Shown piece after piece: positions 6,151 through 12,998 of a DNA stretch of 12,998 nt. The DNA comes from Flavobacteriales bacterium UBA1986. GTDB taxonomy: Bacteria > Bacteroidota > Bacteroidia > Flavobacteriales_G > Salibacteraceae. Numbering within the stretch: position 1 is the stretch's first letter; the number at the start of each line of letters is the position of its first letter. The DNA lies in contig DDDG01000009.1 of NCBI GenBank assembly GCA_002336245.1, forward strand, positions 1-12,998. Reading direction: 5' to 3'. The notes beneath the pieces are model-generated. The model did no database searches. It had not been told where the DNA came from and saw nothing but the letters and a program-made list of their open reading frames with translations. The position numbers and the translations under genes were made by a program.

Positions 6151-6381
6151 ATGATTATACGAGAAAGATTTGCATTTATCTGGGGTTACTCTTTAGCCAT
6201 TCGGAAACAACATGAATATCGGAATAAATATGGCGAGGATTTCATGCCCAAACTCTATGAGAGCTTCGTCGATTCGTTTGGAAATCACTGCAACGAAGGG
6301 CTAATGCTCTTTTGGGGTACAGTAGGATTACAATTTGGGGCGAACTTGAAGGAGTCTCCGAACGAGATCAAATTGACCTAG
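6151..6381 (+). CDS. Small hypothetical protein, unrecognised
   Basis: 76 codons from ATG 6151. A TTG further upstream lies just before the promoter-like element, so it is unlikely to be the start. The protein begins MIIRERFAFIWGYSLAIRK, followed by HEYRNKYGEDFMPKLYESF, NHCNEGLMLFWGTVGLQFG and a polar tail. It looks mostly helical and Trp/Phe-rich, with no clear transmembrane span or metal-binding pattern. Composition and a matching upstream promoter element support it being a real gene. It is alone between the divergent TPR gene and the tRNA, so neighbours give no clue to function. Confidence 0.5.
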   Translation: MIIRERFAFIWGYSLAIRKQHEYRNKYGEDFMPKLYESFVDSFGNHCNEGLMLFWGTVGLQFGANLKESPNEIKLT

Positions 6382-6420
6382 ATTCTGCCAAAATATTGCA
6401 ATTTTTTTGCAAATGGGCAT

Positions 6421-6452
6421 AAAAAAACGAGTTAGATGTTAACCTAACTCGT
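6421..6452 (-). terminator. Rho-independent terminator of tRNA-Asn
   Basis: Perfect 9-base arms ACGAGTTAG (6427-6435) and CTAACTCGT (6444-6452) with an 8-base loop. On the minus strand they are followed immediately by seven T residues (6427-6421). It lies 13 bases after the 3' end of the tRNA. On the plus strand no T run follows, so it works toward lower coordinates. Confidence 0.85.
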
Positions 6453-6465
6453 TGATTTATAGTTG

Positions 6466-6539
6466 CTCCTCAGCCTGGACTCGAACCAGGGACACCCTGA
6501 TTAACAGTCAGGTGCTCTAACCAACTGAGCTACTGAGGA
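6466..6539 (-). tRNA. tRNA-Asn (anticodon GTT)
   Basis: A full cloverleaf reads on the minus strand. The acceptor arms TCCTCAG and CTGAGGA pair perfectly, the discriminator is G, and the D arm is AGCTCAGTTGGTTAGAGC. The anticodon stem CCTGA/TCAGG encloses loop CTGTTAA with anticodon GTT, and the T arm contains GGTTCGAGTCC. CCA is not encoded. A weak promoter-like TAATATTG lies at 6571-6564. Confidence 0.97.
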
Positions 6540-6595
6540 AGCTATTTCCTTTTTTCAGGGCTGCAATATTACAAAAATCCGGATTACAATTAATC

Positions 6596-6603
6596 TAACT
6601 TTG
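6596..6603 (+). promoter_or_regulatory. Candidate -7 promoter element for the PfkB kinase
   Basis: TAACTTTG matches TAnnTTTG exactly and ends 23 bases before the ATG at 6627. It sits in the 87-base gap shared with the divergent tRNA promoter. Confidence 0.5.
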
Positions 6604-6626
6604 CCGCCGAATTTAAGCTTGAAAAA

Positions 6627-7553
6627 ATGAGTCTAGTTGTAGTGGGTACTGTTGCCTTTGATGCCATTGAAACTCCCTTCGGAAAAACAGATAAAATAAT
6701 CGGTGGGGCAGCCACTTACATCGGCCTCGCGGCTTCCAATTTTTCCAATAAAATCCAACTTGTTTCTACCGTCGGTGACGATTTTCCAACTCCTTATATA
6801 GAGTCGCTCAACAAACGAGGCATTCGAACAGATGGTTTGCAGGTTCATAAAGGACAAAAAAGTTTCTTCTGGTCTGGTCGTTACCACAACGACATGAATT
6901 CTCGCGACACACTAGAAACAGAGTTGAATGTGCTGGCAGATTTTAATCCTGTTGTTCCCGAAGAAGATCGTTCTGCTGATTTTGTGATGTTGGGAAACCT
7001 ACAACCTTCGGTACAAAAATCTGTGATTGAGCAAATGACGAAACGTCCGAAGCTCATCGCCATGGACACCATGAACTTTTGGATGGACATCGCCATGGAC
7101 GAGTTGAAAGAAGTGATTGGGATGGTTGACATCTTAATCATCAATGACGAAGAAGCGCGTCAACTTTCAGGAGATTATTCGTTGGTTAGCGCAGCTCGCA
7201 AGATTATGGCATTGGGTTGTCCGTACCTCATTATCAAGAAAGGTGAACATGGTGCCCTCTTGTTCAACAACGAAAATGAAGTCTTCTTTGCCCCAGCGCT
7301 TCCGCTCGAGGAAGTTTTTGACCCAACGGGAGCCGGAGATACTTTTGCAGGTGGATTCATTGGTTTCCTCGCCTCAACCCACGACATTTCATTCGAAAAC
7401 ATGAAACGCGCCATCATCTATGGTTCTGCGCTGGCGTCTTTTTGTGTGGAGAAATTTGGAACTGAGCGTTTGGAAAGCTTGACTCAAGACGAAATTGATC
7501 GCCGAGTTCAAGAATTCGTGAATCTCGTACAGTTTGAGATTTCTTTAAGCTAG
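6627..7553 (+). CDS. PfkB-family carbohydrate kinase
   Basis: 308 residues, a normal length for the ribokinase/PfkB family. The N-terminal strand VVVGTVAFDAI leads to signature 1-like GGAATYIGLAAS at 26-37 (substrate binding). Signature 2 is DPTGAGDTFAGGF at 232-244, with catalytic base Asp238 and the GAGD anion hole. The protein is a cytoplasmic ATP-dependent kinase of a sugar or nucleoside. Substrate cannot be assigned; the family includes adenosine, ribose and fructose kinases. It starts at ATG 6627 with its own promoter-like element. It is convergent with gatA, and the two TAG stops share CTAG at 7550-7553, leaving no room for an ordinary intergenic terminator. Confidence 0.9.
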   Translation: MSLVVVGTVAFDAIETPFGKTDKIIGGAATYIGLAASNFSNKIQLVSTVGDDFPTPYIESLNKRGIRTDGLQVHKGQKSFFWSGRYHNDMNSRDTLETELNVLADFNPVVPEEDRSADFVMLGNLQPSVQKSVIEQMTKRPKLIAMDTMNFWMDIAMDELKEVIGMVDILIINDEEARQLSGDYSLVSAARKIMALGCPYLIIKKGEHGALLFNNENEVFFAPALPLEEVFDPTGAGDTFAGGFIGFLASTHDISFENMKRAIIYGSALASFCVEKFGTERLESLTQDEIDRRVQEFVNLVQFEISLS

Positions 7554-8962
7554 TCTTCTAGGCTCCGAGCAAACTGAAGCATCTTCTTTTCTTCAAACGG
7601 TCCTGCCGTAATTTGAAGTCCGATGGGCATGCCCGATGCCGACTTAAATTTCGGGATTGACACCGACGGCACACCTGCCAAGTTCGCTTGAACAGTAAAG
7701 ATGTCTTCTAAGTACATCTGAACCGGATCTTGAATGTCTCCAATCTTAAAAGCCGAGTGAGGTGTGGTCGGACTAAGAATAAAATCACAATCGCTGAGTG
7801 CGTTGATGGTGGCATCGCGAATGAGTCTGCGCACTTTTTGCGCTTTCGAATAATAGGCATCGTAATAACCTGAGCTCAAAACAAAGGTGCCCAGCATGAT
7901 TCTTCGTTTCACTTCTGGACCAAAACCTTCACTTCTCGATTTGGTATAGGTCGTATCGATGTCGCCGGCGTTTTCACTTCGGTAACCATATCGAATTCCG
8001 TCGTACCGACTCAAGTTGGAACTTGCCTCCGCATTCGACAATACATTGTATGTAGGAACCAAATCGTTGAGATATGGAAAGCTCAATTCTTCCACCTTAT
8101 GCCCTTGTGACCTAAGAATTTCCAACTGCGCAAGAAAGTCAGCTTTCAGTTGAGGGTCTAAACCCGGGTGCTCCACAATTTCTTTGTAATAAGCCAACTC
8201 ATATGTTCTGGCTTTACCTTCTTCCGAATACTCGTCTACTCTATGGTTGGAAGAGGTGTTGTCTTTGCTGTCTTTTCCCGCCATCACCTCAAGAAGTAAT
8301 GCGGCGTCTTCCGACTTACTTGCGAAAGGACCTATTTGATCCATGCTGGAAGCATAGGCTAAAAGTCCATAGCGTGAAACTCTACCGTAAGTTGGCTTGA
8401 GTCCTACCAATCCGCAAAAAGATGCAGGCTGACGAATCGATCCACCAGTATCGGAGCCTAAAGAGGCTAGACACATCCCTGCAGCCACAGCTGCGGCACT
8501 TCCTCCAGAAGATCCTCCAGGAACAAGGGCTTCATCGAGTGGATTCAATACAGGGCCGTAGGCCGAATTTTCATTCGAACTGCCCATGGCAAATTCATCG
8601 CAACTCGTTCGTCCTATAATAATGACATCCTCGGCCAACAATCGCTCGACGATGGTGGCGTGATAAGGAGAAATAAAACCTTCAAGAATTTTCGAGGCGG
8701 CTCCCACCTCATGGTCGCGGTAGCAGATGTTGTCTTTGATGGCCAAAACCATCCCCGCCAATTTTCCGGCAGTGCCCGCTTTAATTTTTGATTGAACTTC
8801 AGAAGCGCGTTCCAAAGAGTCGTCGGTGAAGACCTCTCGAAAGGCTGCTAAATGAGAGCGCTCAGCAATCTTGCTCTGATAGTGTTTCACCAGATCAGTC
8901 AAACTGTAATCCTCGCGAAGCAATGCTTCACGAATCTCCCTCAAAGAAGAAGGTGTTTCCAA
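7550..8962 (-). CDS. gatA: Asp-tRNA(Asn)/Glu-tRNA(Gln) amidotransferase subunit A
   Basis: 470 residues of the amidase-signature family. GatA is the glutaminase subunit of GatCAB, which releases ammonia from glutamine to convert misacylated Glu-tRNA(Gln) or Asp-tRNA(Asn). The Ser-cisSer-Lys triad is complete: Lys76 in AIKDN, Ser151 in GGSSGGS and Ser175 in DTGGSIRQPASFCG. DEFAMGSSNENSAYGPVLNP is the GatA-type signature that separates it from general amidases. The start appears to be TTG at 8962-8960: the frame runs back only four more codons to the TAA of tatA, with no ATG or GTG between. It is thus 12 bases behind tatA and in the same frame, probably one operon. gatB and gatC are not in the window. 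Confidence 0.94.
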   Translation of the reverse strand: METPSSLREIREALLREDYSLTDLVKHYQSKIAERSHLAAFREVFTDDSLERASEVQSKIKAGTAGKLAGMVLAIKDNICYRDHEVGAASKILEGFISPYHATIVERLLAEDVIIIGRTSCDEFAMGSSNENSAYGPVLNPLDEALVPGGSSGGSAAAVAAGMCLASLGSDTGGSIRQPASFCGLVGLKPTYGRVSRYGLLAYASSMDQIGPFASKSEDAALLLEVMAGKDSKDNTSSNHRVDEYSEEGKARTYELAYYKEIVEHPGLDPQLKADFLAQLEILRSQGHKVEELSFPYLNDLVPTYNVLSNAEASSNLSRYDGIRYGYRSENAGDIDTTYTKSRSEGFGPEVKRRIMLGTFVLSSGYYDAYYSKAQKVRRLIRDATINALSDCDFILSPTTPHSAFKIGDIQDPVQMYLEDIFTVQANLAGVPSVSIPKFKSASGMPIGLQITAGPFEEKKMLQFARSLED

Positions 8963-8974
8963 GGAAAAAATGAT

Positions 8975-9142
8975 TTAGGATTGAGTGTCTTCCTTCTTAT
9001 CGTCTTTCTCAGAAGACGCCTTTTTGAATTCGTTGATTCCTTTTCCAAGGCCTTTCATCAACTCCGGAATTTTCCTTCCTCCAAAAAGCAGAAGAATGAC
9101 CAATACAATCAATACAATCTGCCACGGTCCAATCGATCCCAT
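8975..9142 (-). CDS. tatA: Sec-independent translocase subunit TatA
   Basis: 55 codons from ATG 9142 to TAA at 8977-8975. It has a short N-terminus with Gln8, then a single transmembrane helix (IVLIVLVILLLF). This is followed by the FGGRKIPEL hinge and an amphipathic helix with KGLGKGINEFKKA, ending in a charged tail (SEKDDKKEDTQS). This is the complete TatA/E architecture. TatA oligomers form the pore of the twin-arginine pathway, which exports folded proteins. The tail is at the short end for the family. gatA follows in the same frame; tatC is not seen here. Confidence 0.95.
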   Translation of the reverse strand: MGSIGPWQIVLIVLVILLLFGGRKIPELMKGLGKGINEFKKASSEKDDKKEDTQS

Positions 9143-9175
9143 TTCGCTTGTGCTTTAACGCGTTTAATGCGTGCC

Positions 9176-9209
9176 CAAAATTAGTAAAAAAGAAGGGGTG
9201 AAAGTCAAA
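9176..9209 (-). promoter_or_regulatory. Promoter of tatA-gatA
   Basis: On the minus strand TTTG (9209-9206) is followed after 22 bases by TAATTTTG (9183-9176). The second is an exact TAnnTTTG element and the first a plausible -33 element, at slightly long spacing. It ends 33 bases before the tatA ATG. This is the best two-part promoter match in the window. Confidence 0.6.
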
Positions 9210-9276
9210 AACTACGTGGGCTTCAGAGCTTCCAAAAAAGTTTTCTTGAAAGCTTTTTATCTCCAGGATATTTGAA

Positions 9277-9284
9277 TACTTTTG
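9277..9284 (+). promoter_or_regulatory. Candidate -7 promoter element of the ATP synthase operon
   Basis: TACTTTTG matches TAnnTTTG exactly and ends 39 bases before the atpB ATG at 9324. It overlaps a TTG at 9282 that could be misread as the atpB start. No clear -33 TTG at standard spacing was seen. Confidence 0.55.
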
Positions 9285-9323
9285 CCGCAGCTTTTTGAGG
9301 GGTCTCAAACGAGTCAGAAAACG

Positions 9324-10418
9324 ATGGAAAAGAGAAGTTTACAAGCGTTCAGAGTTGGAGTATTGAGTCTCCTATTTTCTCTCATTTTCAATCTTGGGTC
9401 TTTTGCTTCTTCGGAAGAAACAAAAAAGTCCTTCGATCCGGGAGAAACCATAATGCATCACGTGATGGATGCGCATGAAATTCACATCACCAAAGGAGTT
9501 CACATTCCCCTTCCCTGCATCGTAAAGGCAAAAAACGGATTCGATCTTTTCTCTTTTTCTTCCTTCAAGAAAAATGAGTCTTTGGGTTACCTAACCTACA
9601 CTTCAGGCTCAACAGGAAACACCTACTTCTACGAACACGGCCACATTTATCTGCTCGATTCTGAAAAGGGTGTGATGACCGATGAAACTGGTTCCATTCT
9701 GAACGAGGCGCCTTACGACATCAGCATCACTAAGAACGTAGCTGGAATGTTCTTAGGGATCGTCATCATGTTCCTCATCTTTTTAACTGTAGCTAAGTCA
9801 TATAAGACAAGAGTAGGAAAAGCTCCAAAAGGCATCCAATCTCTCATGGAGCCGCTCATCTTATTTGTACGCGATGAAATTGCAAAGCCATCCATCGGTC
9901 ATGGTTACGAGCGATTCATGCCTTTCCTTCTCACCATATTCTTCTTCATCTGGATTCTCAATATGTTGGGGCTCATTCCATTTTTAGGTGGAATGAATGT
10001 TACCGGAAACATTGGCGTGACCATGGTACTTGCCCTATTCACCTTCGTCATCACATCCGTCAACGCCAAGAAAGGCTATTGGATGCACATCGTTGCGCCT
10101 CCAGGGGTACCACTTTGGTTGCTCCCTATTATGGTACCTATTGAGATCCTCGGCGTTTTCTCTAAGCCAATCGTATTGATGTTGCGTTTGTTCGCCAACA
10201 TAACAGCAGGGCACATTGTACTGCTCTCTTTTGCCTCCTTGATTTTCATTTTCGCTGAAGCGAATGGTCCAGCGGCAGGTTTTGGAGTATCTATCGTATC
10301 AGTCGCTTTTAGCGTCTTCATGAACTTTTTGGAATTGTTAGTAGCATTCCTTCAAGCATATGTGTTTACTCTCTTGTCGGCCCTCTATTTTGGGATGGCA
10401 ACAGAAGAGGCGCATTAA
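9324..10418 (+). CDS. atpB: F1Fo ATP synthase subunit a
   Basis: 364 residues. Subunit a forms the proton half-channels against the c-ring in the inner membrane. ATG 9324 was chosen because it opens into a signal-like segment (VGVLSLLFSLIFNLGSFASS); the upstream TTG at 9282 overlaps the promoter element. Residues 30-135 form a non-membrane N-terminal domain rich in His and Gly, absent from the E. coli protein (271 residues) but common in Bacteroidota. The membrane part starts near 138. The essential arginine is Arg288 in MLRLFANITAGH, and the C-terminal helix carries ELLVAFLQAYVFTLLSALYF. First gene of the operon; atpE follows after 31 bases. Confidence 0.96.
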   Translation: MEKRSLQAFRVGVLSLLFSLIFNLGSFASSEETKKSFDPGETIMHHVMDAHEIHITKGVHIPLPCIVKAKNGFDLFSFSSFKKNESLGYLTYTSGSTGNTYFYEHGHIYLLDSEKGVMTDETGSILNEAPYDISITKNVAGMFLGIVIMFLIFLTVAKSYKTRVGKAPKGIQSLMEPLILFVRDEIAKPSIGHGYERFMPFLLTIFFFIWILNMLGLIPFLGGMNVTGNIGVTMVLALFTFVITSVNAKKGYWMHIVAPPGVPLWLLPIMVPIEILGVFSKPIVLMLRLFANITAGHIVLLSFASLIFIFAEANGPAAGFGVSIVSVAFSVFMNFLELLVAFLQAYVFTLLSALYFGMATEEAH

Positions 10419-10449
10419 GTTTAATTATGTCAAATTCAAATTAAGAACG

Positions 10450-10701
10450 ATGTCTTTACTAAGCATTTTACTTCAAGCAGCAAGTTCAGGAATGGACGTA
10501 ATGGGTGCCGGTATCGGTGCTGGAATCGCTGCTCTAGGCGCAGGTGTTGGGATTGGTCGAATTGGGGGTTCTGCTCTCGAAGCGATGGCCCGTCAACCTG
10601 AGTCAACAGGAGACATTAGAGCTAACATGATCGTTGCTGCTGCCCTTGTAGAAGGTGCAGTATTCTTCGCGATTGTACTCTGTCTGTTGGTTGTACTATA
10701 G
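10450..10701 (+). CDS. atpE: F1Fo ATP synthase subunit c
   Basis: 83 residues forming the two-helix hairpin of the c-ring. Helix 1 carries the glycine repeat GAGIGAGIAALGAGVGIGRIG. The polar loop is MARQPESTGD (Arg48, Gln49, Pro50), and helix 2 has the ion-binding Glu68 in AAALVEGAVFF. The residue after that Glu is Gly rather than Ser, which argues against sodium coupling; proton coupling is inferred. Start is ATG 10450; the same frame is open further upstream into the end of atpB, but that part has no homology to subunit c. A hairpin follows the stop before atpF. Confidence 0.96.
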   Translation: MSLLSILLQAASSGMDVMGAGIGAGIAALGAGVGIGRIGGSALEAMARQPESTGDIRANMIVAAALVEGAVFFAIVLCLLVVL

Positions 10702-10720
10702 CCAGAAGAATTGAACGGTA

Positions 10721-10743
10721 GTCCTCCACGGTTGGTGGAGGGC
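10721..10743 (+). promoter_or_regulatory. Intercistronic hairpin between atpE and atpF
   Basis: Stem CCTCCAC (10723-10729) with GTGGAGG (10735-10741), loop GGTTG, extended by a U-G and a G-C pair to nine pairs. It lies 19 bases after the atpE stop and is followed by CC then GTTTATTTATAAAG, not a solid T run. It could stabilise the atpE message or cause partial termination, both of which would raise subunit c relative to b. Confidence 0.65.
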
Positions 10744-10776
10744 CCGTTTATTTATAAAGACACGAAAACTTAGATT

Positions 10777-11271
10777 ATGGGACTTGTAACACCCGGTTTT
10801 GGATTGATTTTTTGGACGACGCTCTCCTTTTTGATCGTCCTGTTCTTATTGCGCAAAATGGCTTGGGGTCCTATCCTAAAGTCTTTGAAAGAACGTGAAG
10901 ACAGCATCGAAGGTGCGCTTCAATCCGCAGAGAAGGCAAAAGAAGAAATGGAGAAGCTTCAATCAAGCAATGAAGCTCTACTCCGTGAAGCTCGCGACGA
11001 ACGCGACTTATTATTGAAAGAGGCTCGAGCTACGAAAGACGCCATTGTAGGAGAAGCCAAATTAAAAGCTAAGGAAGAAGCAGACCGCATCATTTCGGAA
11101 GCCCGTACCGCAATCGAAAATGAAAAGATGGCTGCCATCACAGAATTGAAGGCTGAAGTGGCTAACATTAGCCTCGACATCGCTGAAAAGTTGCTTCGCA
11201 AAGAATTGAGTGGAGACGCAGGACAGCAGGAGTTGGTTGACAATATGCTCTCTAAGGTTAAATTGAACTAG
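10777..11271 (+). CDS. atpF: F1Fo ATP synthase subunit b
   Basis: 164 residues, the usual length of bacterial subunit b, which forms the peripheral stalk. One N-terminal membrane helix (LIFWTTLSFLIVLFLLRKM) is followed by the conserved WGPILKSLKERED turn. A long charged coiled coil of Glu, Lys and Ala then runs to the C-terminus, ending in DIAEKLLRKEL, which contacts delta. Start is ATG 10777, 75 bases after atpE with a hairpin between. The atpH start lies one base beyond its stop, so b and delta are probably translationally coupled. Confidence 0.95.
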   Translation: MGLVTPGFGLIFWTTLSFLIVLFLLRKMAWGPILKSLKEREDSIEGALQSAEKAKEEMEKLQSSNEALLREARDERDLLLKEARATKDAIVGEAKLKAKEEADRIISEARTAIENEKMAAITELKAEVANISLDIAEKLLRKELSGDAGQQELVDNMLSKVKLN

Positions 11272-11272
11272 G

Positions 11273-11830
11273 ATGATTGTTCATAAGGTAGCACATCGAT
11301 ATTCTAAATCTTTACTCGACCTCGCCATCGAACAAAACTTGGTCGAAGAGGTGAAGGCGGATATGGATTTGATTCTTGTGTTTAACCATGCGAGCTCCGA
11401 TTTCAAAACTCTATTGAAGAGTCCAGTGGTTCGCAGAGACCTCAAGAAAAAGAGCTTAGACAAAGTGTTTTCGAATGAGCTTTGCGCCATCAGTGACAAC
11501 TTTATCGATGTTTTATTGCGCAAGAACCGAGAGTACCTTCTTGCTGAAATTGCAGAGTCTTTTGTGGCGCGATACAACGAATACAAAGACATTGTTGTTG
11601 CGAAAGTGACGACTGCCGTTCCATTGAACGATGAAAACGAAAAAGAAATCATAGCTCTTGTTCACAAAATGAAGAAGGGAAATGTCCAAATCGAAGAAGT
11701 CATTGATCCTGAATTGATCGGTGGTTTCATTGTTCGGGTTGGTGACATGCAAATTGACTCTTCCGTGATTCGAGAATTGAATGTGATGAGAAGAGAAATG
11801 AATGAGAATCCATACATCGCTGAACTGTAA
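11273..11830 (+). CDS. atpH: F1Fo ATP synthase subunit delta
   Basis: 185 residues of the OSCP/delta family, which ties F1 to the peripheral stalk. The N-terminal helical domain begins HKVAHRYSKSLLDLAIEQN, matching the usual A-x-R-Y-A-x-A-L pattern. The C-terminal part contains DPELIGGFIVRVGDMQIDSS, the most conserved delta motif. Start ATG 11273 is one base after the atpF stop, and the stop is 11 bases before atpA. Confidence 0.95.
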   Translation: MIVHKVAHRYSKSLLDLAIEQNLVEEVKADMDLILVFNHASSDFKTLLKSPVVRRDLKKKSLDKVFSNELCAISDNFIDVLLRKNREYLLAEIAESFVARYNEYKDIVVAKVTTAVPLNDENEKEIIALVHKMKKGNVQIEEVIDPELIGGFIVRVGDMQIDSSVIRELNVMRREMNENPYIAEL

Positions 11831-11841
11831 TAAAAAACAAC

Positions 11842-12998
11842 ATGGCACAAGTTAATCCAGCAGAAGTATCAGCCATCCTAAGGGAACAACTCGCAGGAGT
11901 TAAAACCGAAGCAGAACTTGAAGAAGTTGGCACCGTTCTCCAAATTGGAGATGGTATTGCGCGCATTTACGGACTGAACAAAGTTCAGGCTGGTGAATTG
12001 ATCGAGTTTGAAAAAACTGGTCTTCGCGGAATCGCTCTCAATTTGGAGGAAGACAACGTTGGAGCTGTACTTCTCGGATATTCCAACGACATTAAGGAAG
12101 GTGATACAGTAAAACGTACTGGAGAAATCGCTTCCATCAATGTTGGTGAAGGAGTAATTGGACGCGTTGTTGACACGCTCGGTATTCCAATCGACGGAAA
12201 AGGTGCCATCCAAGGCGAAACTTTCCAAATGCCTTTGGAACGTAAAGCTCCTGGTGTAATCTATCGTCAGCCGGTAAACGAACCACTTCAAACTGGTATC
12301 AAAGCGATTGACTCGATGATTCCAATCGGACGTGGCCAACGTGAGTTGATCATTGGTGACCGTCAAACTGGTAAGACTACCGTTGCGATTGATACCATCA
12401 TCAACCAAAAAGAATTCTACGACCGAGGTGAGCCTGTTTATTGCATCTATGTTGCGATTGCACAGAAAGGTTCTACCGTTGCCGGTATCGTAAAAACATT
12501 GGAAGAAGCTGGAGCAATGGCCTACACGACTGTTGTAGCTGCCAACGCATCTGATCCTGCTCCAATGCAGTTTTACGCTCCGTTCGCTGGTGCCGCCATC
12601 GGTGAGTACTTCCGCGATACTGGACGTCCTGCGTTGATCGTATATGATGACTTGTCGAAACAAGCCGTTGCATACCGTGAGGTTTCACTTCTTCTTCGTC
12701 GTCCTCCAGGACGTGAAGCATACCCAGGTGATGTATTCTTCCTTCACTCTCGTTTGTTGGAGCGTGCTGCAAAAGTGAATGCCAGTGATTCAATTGCTCA
12801 GGCAATGAACGACCTTCCAGATTCTTTGAAAGGAAAAGTAAAAGGTGGTGGATCTCTAACTGCACTTCCAATCATTGAAACACAAGCGGGTGACGTTTCG
12901 GCCTACATCCCAACCAACGTAATTTCGATTACCGATGGTCAAATCTTCTTGGAGTCAGACCTTTTCCTTTCTGGTGTTCGTCCGGCAATTAACGTTGG
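11842..12998 (+). CDS. atpA: F1Fo ATP synthase subunit alpha, 3' end cut by the window
   Basis: 385 complete codons are visible of a protein normally about 500-525 residues. ATG 11842 opens MAQVNPAEVSAILREQL, typical of Bacteroidota alpha subunits. The N-terminal beta-barrel segment (GDGIARIYGL, then GAVLLG) is followed by GEGVIGRVVDTLGIPIDG and the Walker A loop GDRQTGKT at 172-179. Next comes the Walker B region ALIVYDDLSKQAVAYR and LLRRPPGREAYPGDVFFLHS. The arginine finger lies in SGVRPAINV (Arg380), almost at the window end. Alpha subunits carry non-catalytic nucleotide sites. atpG would be expected next; beta and epsilon are not in the window. Confidence 0.97.
   Translation, partial: MAQVNPAEVSAILREQLAGVKTEAELEEVGTVLQIGDGIARIYGLNKVQAGELIEFEKTGLRGIALNLEEDNVGAVLLGYSNDIKEGDTVKRTGEIASINVGEGVIGRVVDTLGIPIDGKGAIQGETFQMPLERKAPGVIYRQPVNEPLQTGIKAIDSMIPIGRGQRELIIGDRQTGKTTVAIDTIINQKEFYDRGEPVYCIYVAIAQKGSTVAGIVKTLEEAGAMAYTTVVAANASDPAPMQFYAPFAGAAIGEYFRDTGRPALIVYDDLSKQAVAYREVSLLLRRPPGREAYPGDVFFLHSRLLERAAKVNASDSIAQAMNDLPDSLKGKVKGGGSLTALPIIETQAGDVSAYIPTNVISITDGQIFLESDLFLSGVRPAINV

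Noticed and set aside
6396..6412. TTGCAA-TTTTT-TTGCAA repeat as a terminator for the 76-codon ORF
   Set aside because: The stem is six A/T-rich pairs with a T-only loop and no following T run. It is too weak to call.
6466..8962. Functional link between tRNA-Asn and gatA because both are nearby
   Set aside because: They are separate units with the PfkB kinase between them. Proximity alone is not evidence, and gatB/gatC are absent here.
9009..9308. A 99-codon minus-strand frame across tatA and its promoter
   Set aside because: It is out of frame with tatA, whose full TatA signature is read from the overlapping frame. Its upstream half covers the divergent promoter region.
9282..9323. Upstream TTG start for atpB
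   Set aside because: The TTG overlaps the TAnnTTTG element, and the added 14 residues precede an otherwise normal signal peptide starting at ATG 9324.
10360..10449. Upstream extension of atpE into atpB
   Set aside because: The added 30 residues lie in the coding region of atpB in another frame and do not resemble subunit c. ATG 10450 gives the normal length.
11878..12663. A 261-codon open frame antisense to atpA
   Set aside because: It is wholly antisense to unmistakable ATP synthase alpha sequence, has composition unlike protein and has no promoter or homology. It is a by-product of the codon use of atpA.
1..12998. CRISPR array, IS element or tandem repeats
   Set aside because: No spaced direct repeats, transposase or terminal inverted repeats were seen on reading through the window.

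Overview
The window looks like chromosomal DNA of a Bacteroidota bacterium, probably a free-living Flavobacteriales-type organism. Three things point there: a T9SS-like C-terminal sorting domain at 3893-4459, several upstream sequences matching the Bacteroidota -7 promoter element TAnnTTTG, and an F1Fo ATP synthase cluster in the order a-c-b-delta-alpha whose subunit a begins with a signal-peptide-like N-terminal extension. Genus cannot be read from the sequence.

Region 1 (1-3896) is a sugar-phosphate module. A minus-strand operon runs 6-phosphofructokinase, BadF/NAGK-type sugar kinase, methylglyoxal-synthase-like protein, beta-phosphoglucomutase, and a GH65 disaccharide phosphorylase that leaves the window at base 1. 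Spacings are 31, 6, 7 and 1 bases. A divergent NUDIX-type (NrtR-like) regulator faces it across a 117-base intergenic region. That region holds two copies of an inverted repeat AGTGTA-N5-TACACT, one beside each candidate promoter. Together the genes could split a disaccharide phosphorolytically, feed both halves to glucose-6-phosphate and commit them to glycolysis. The methylglyoxal-synthase-like protein carries Tyr where the family's catalytic Asp lies.

Region 2 (3893-6465) is accessory. It holds the C-terminal remnant of a T9SS-type secreted protein, three short overlapping plus-strand ORFs of 52, 77 and 51 codons in three successive frames, a secreted SH3-like/TPR protein, an orphan 76-codon ORF, and a terminator serving the tRNA that follows.

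Region 3 (6466-9142) is housekeeping: tRNA-Asn(GTT), a PfkB-family kinase, gatA (amidotransferase subunit A) and a 55-codon tatA. gatA lies directly behind tatA in the same reading frame and appears to start at TTG.

Region 4 (9143-12998) is the ATP synthase operon atpB-atpE-atpF-atpH-atpA, with atpA cut by the window end. A strong hairpin sits between atpE and atpF.

Both convergent gene pairs in the window (3893-3896 and 7550-7553) terminate on a shared CTAG, so the two TAG stop codons overlap on opposite strands.
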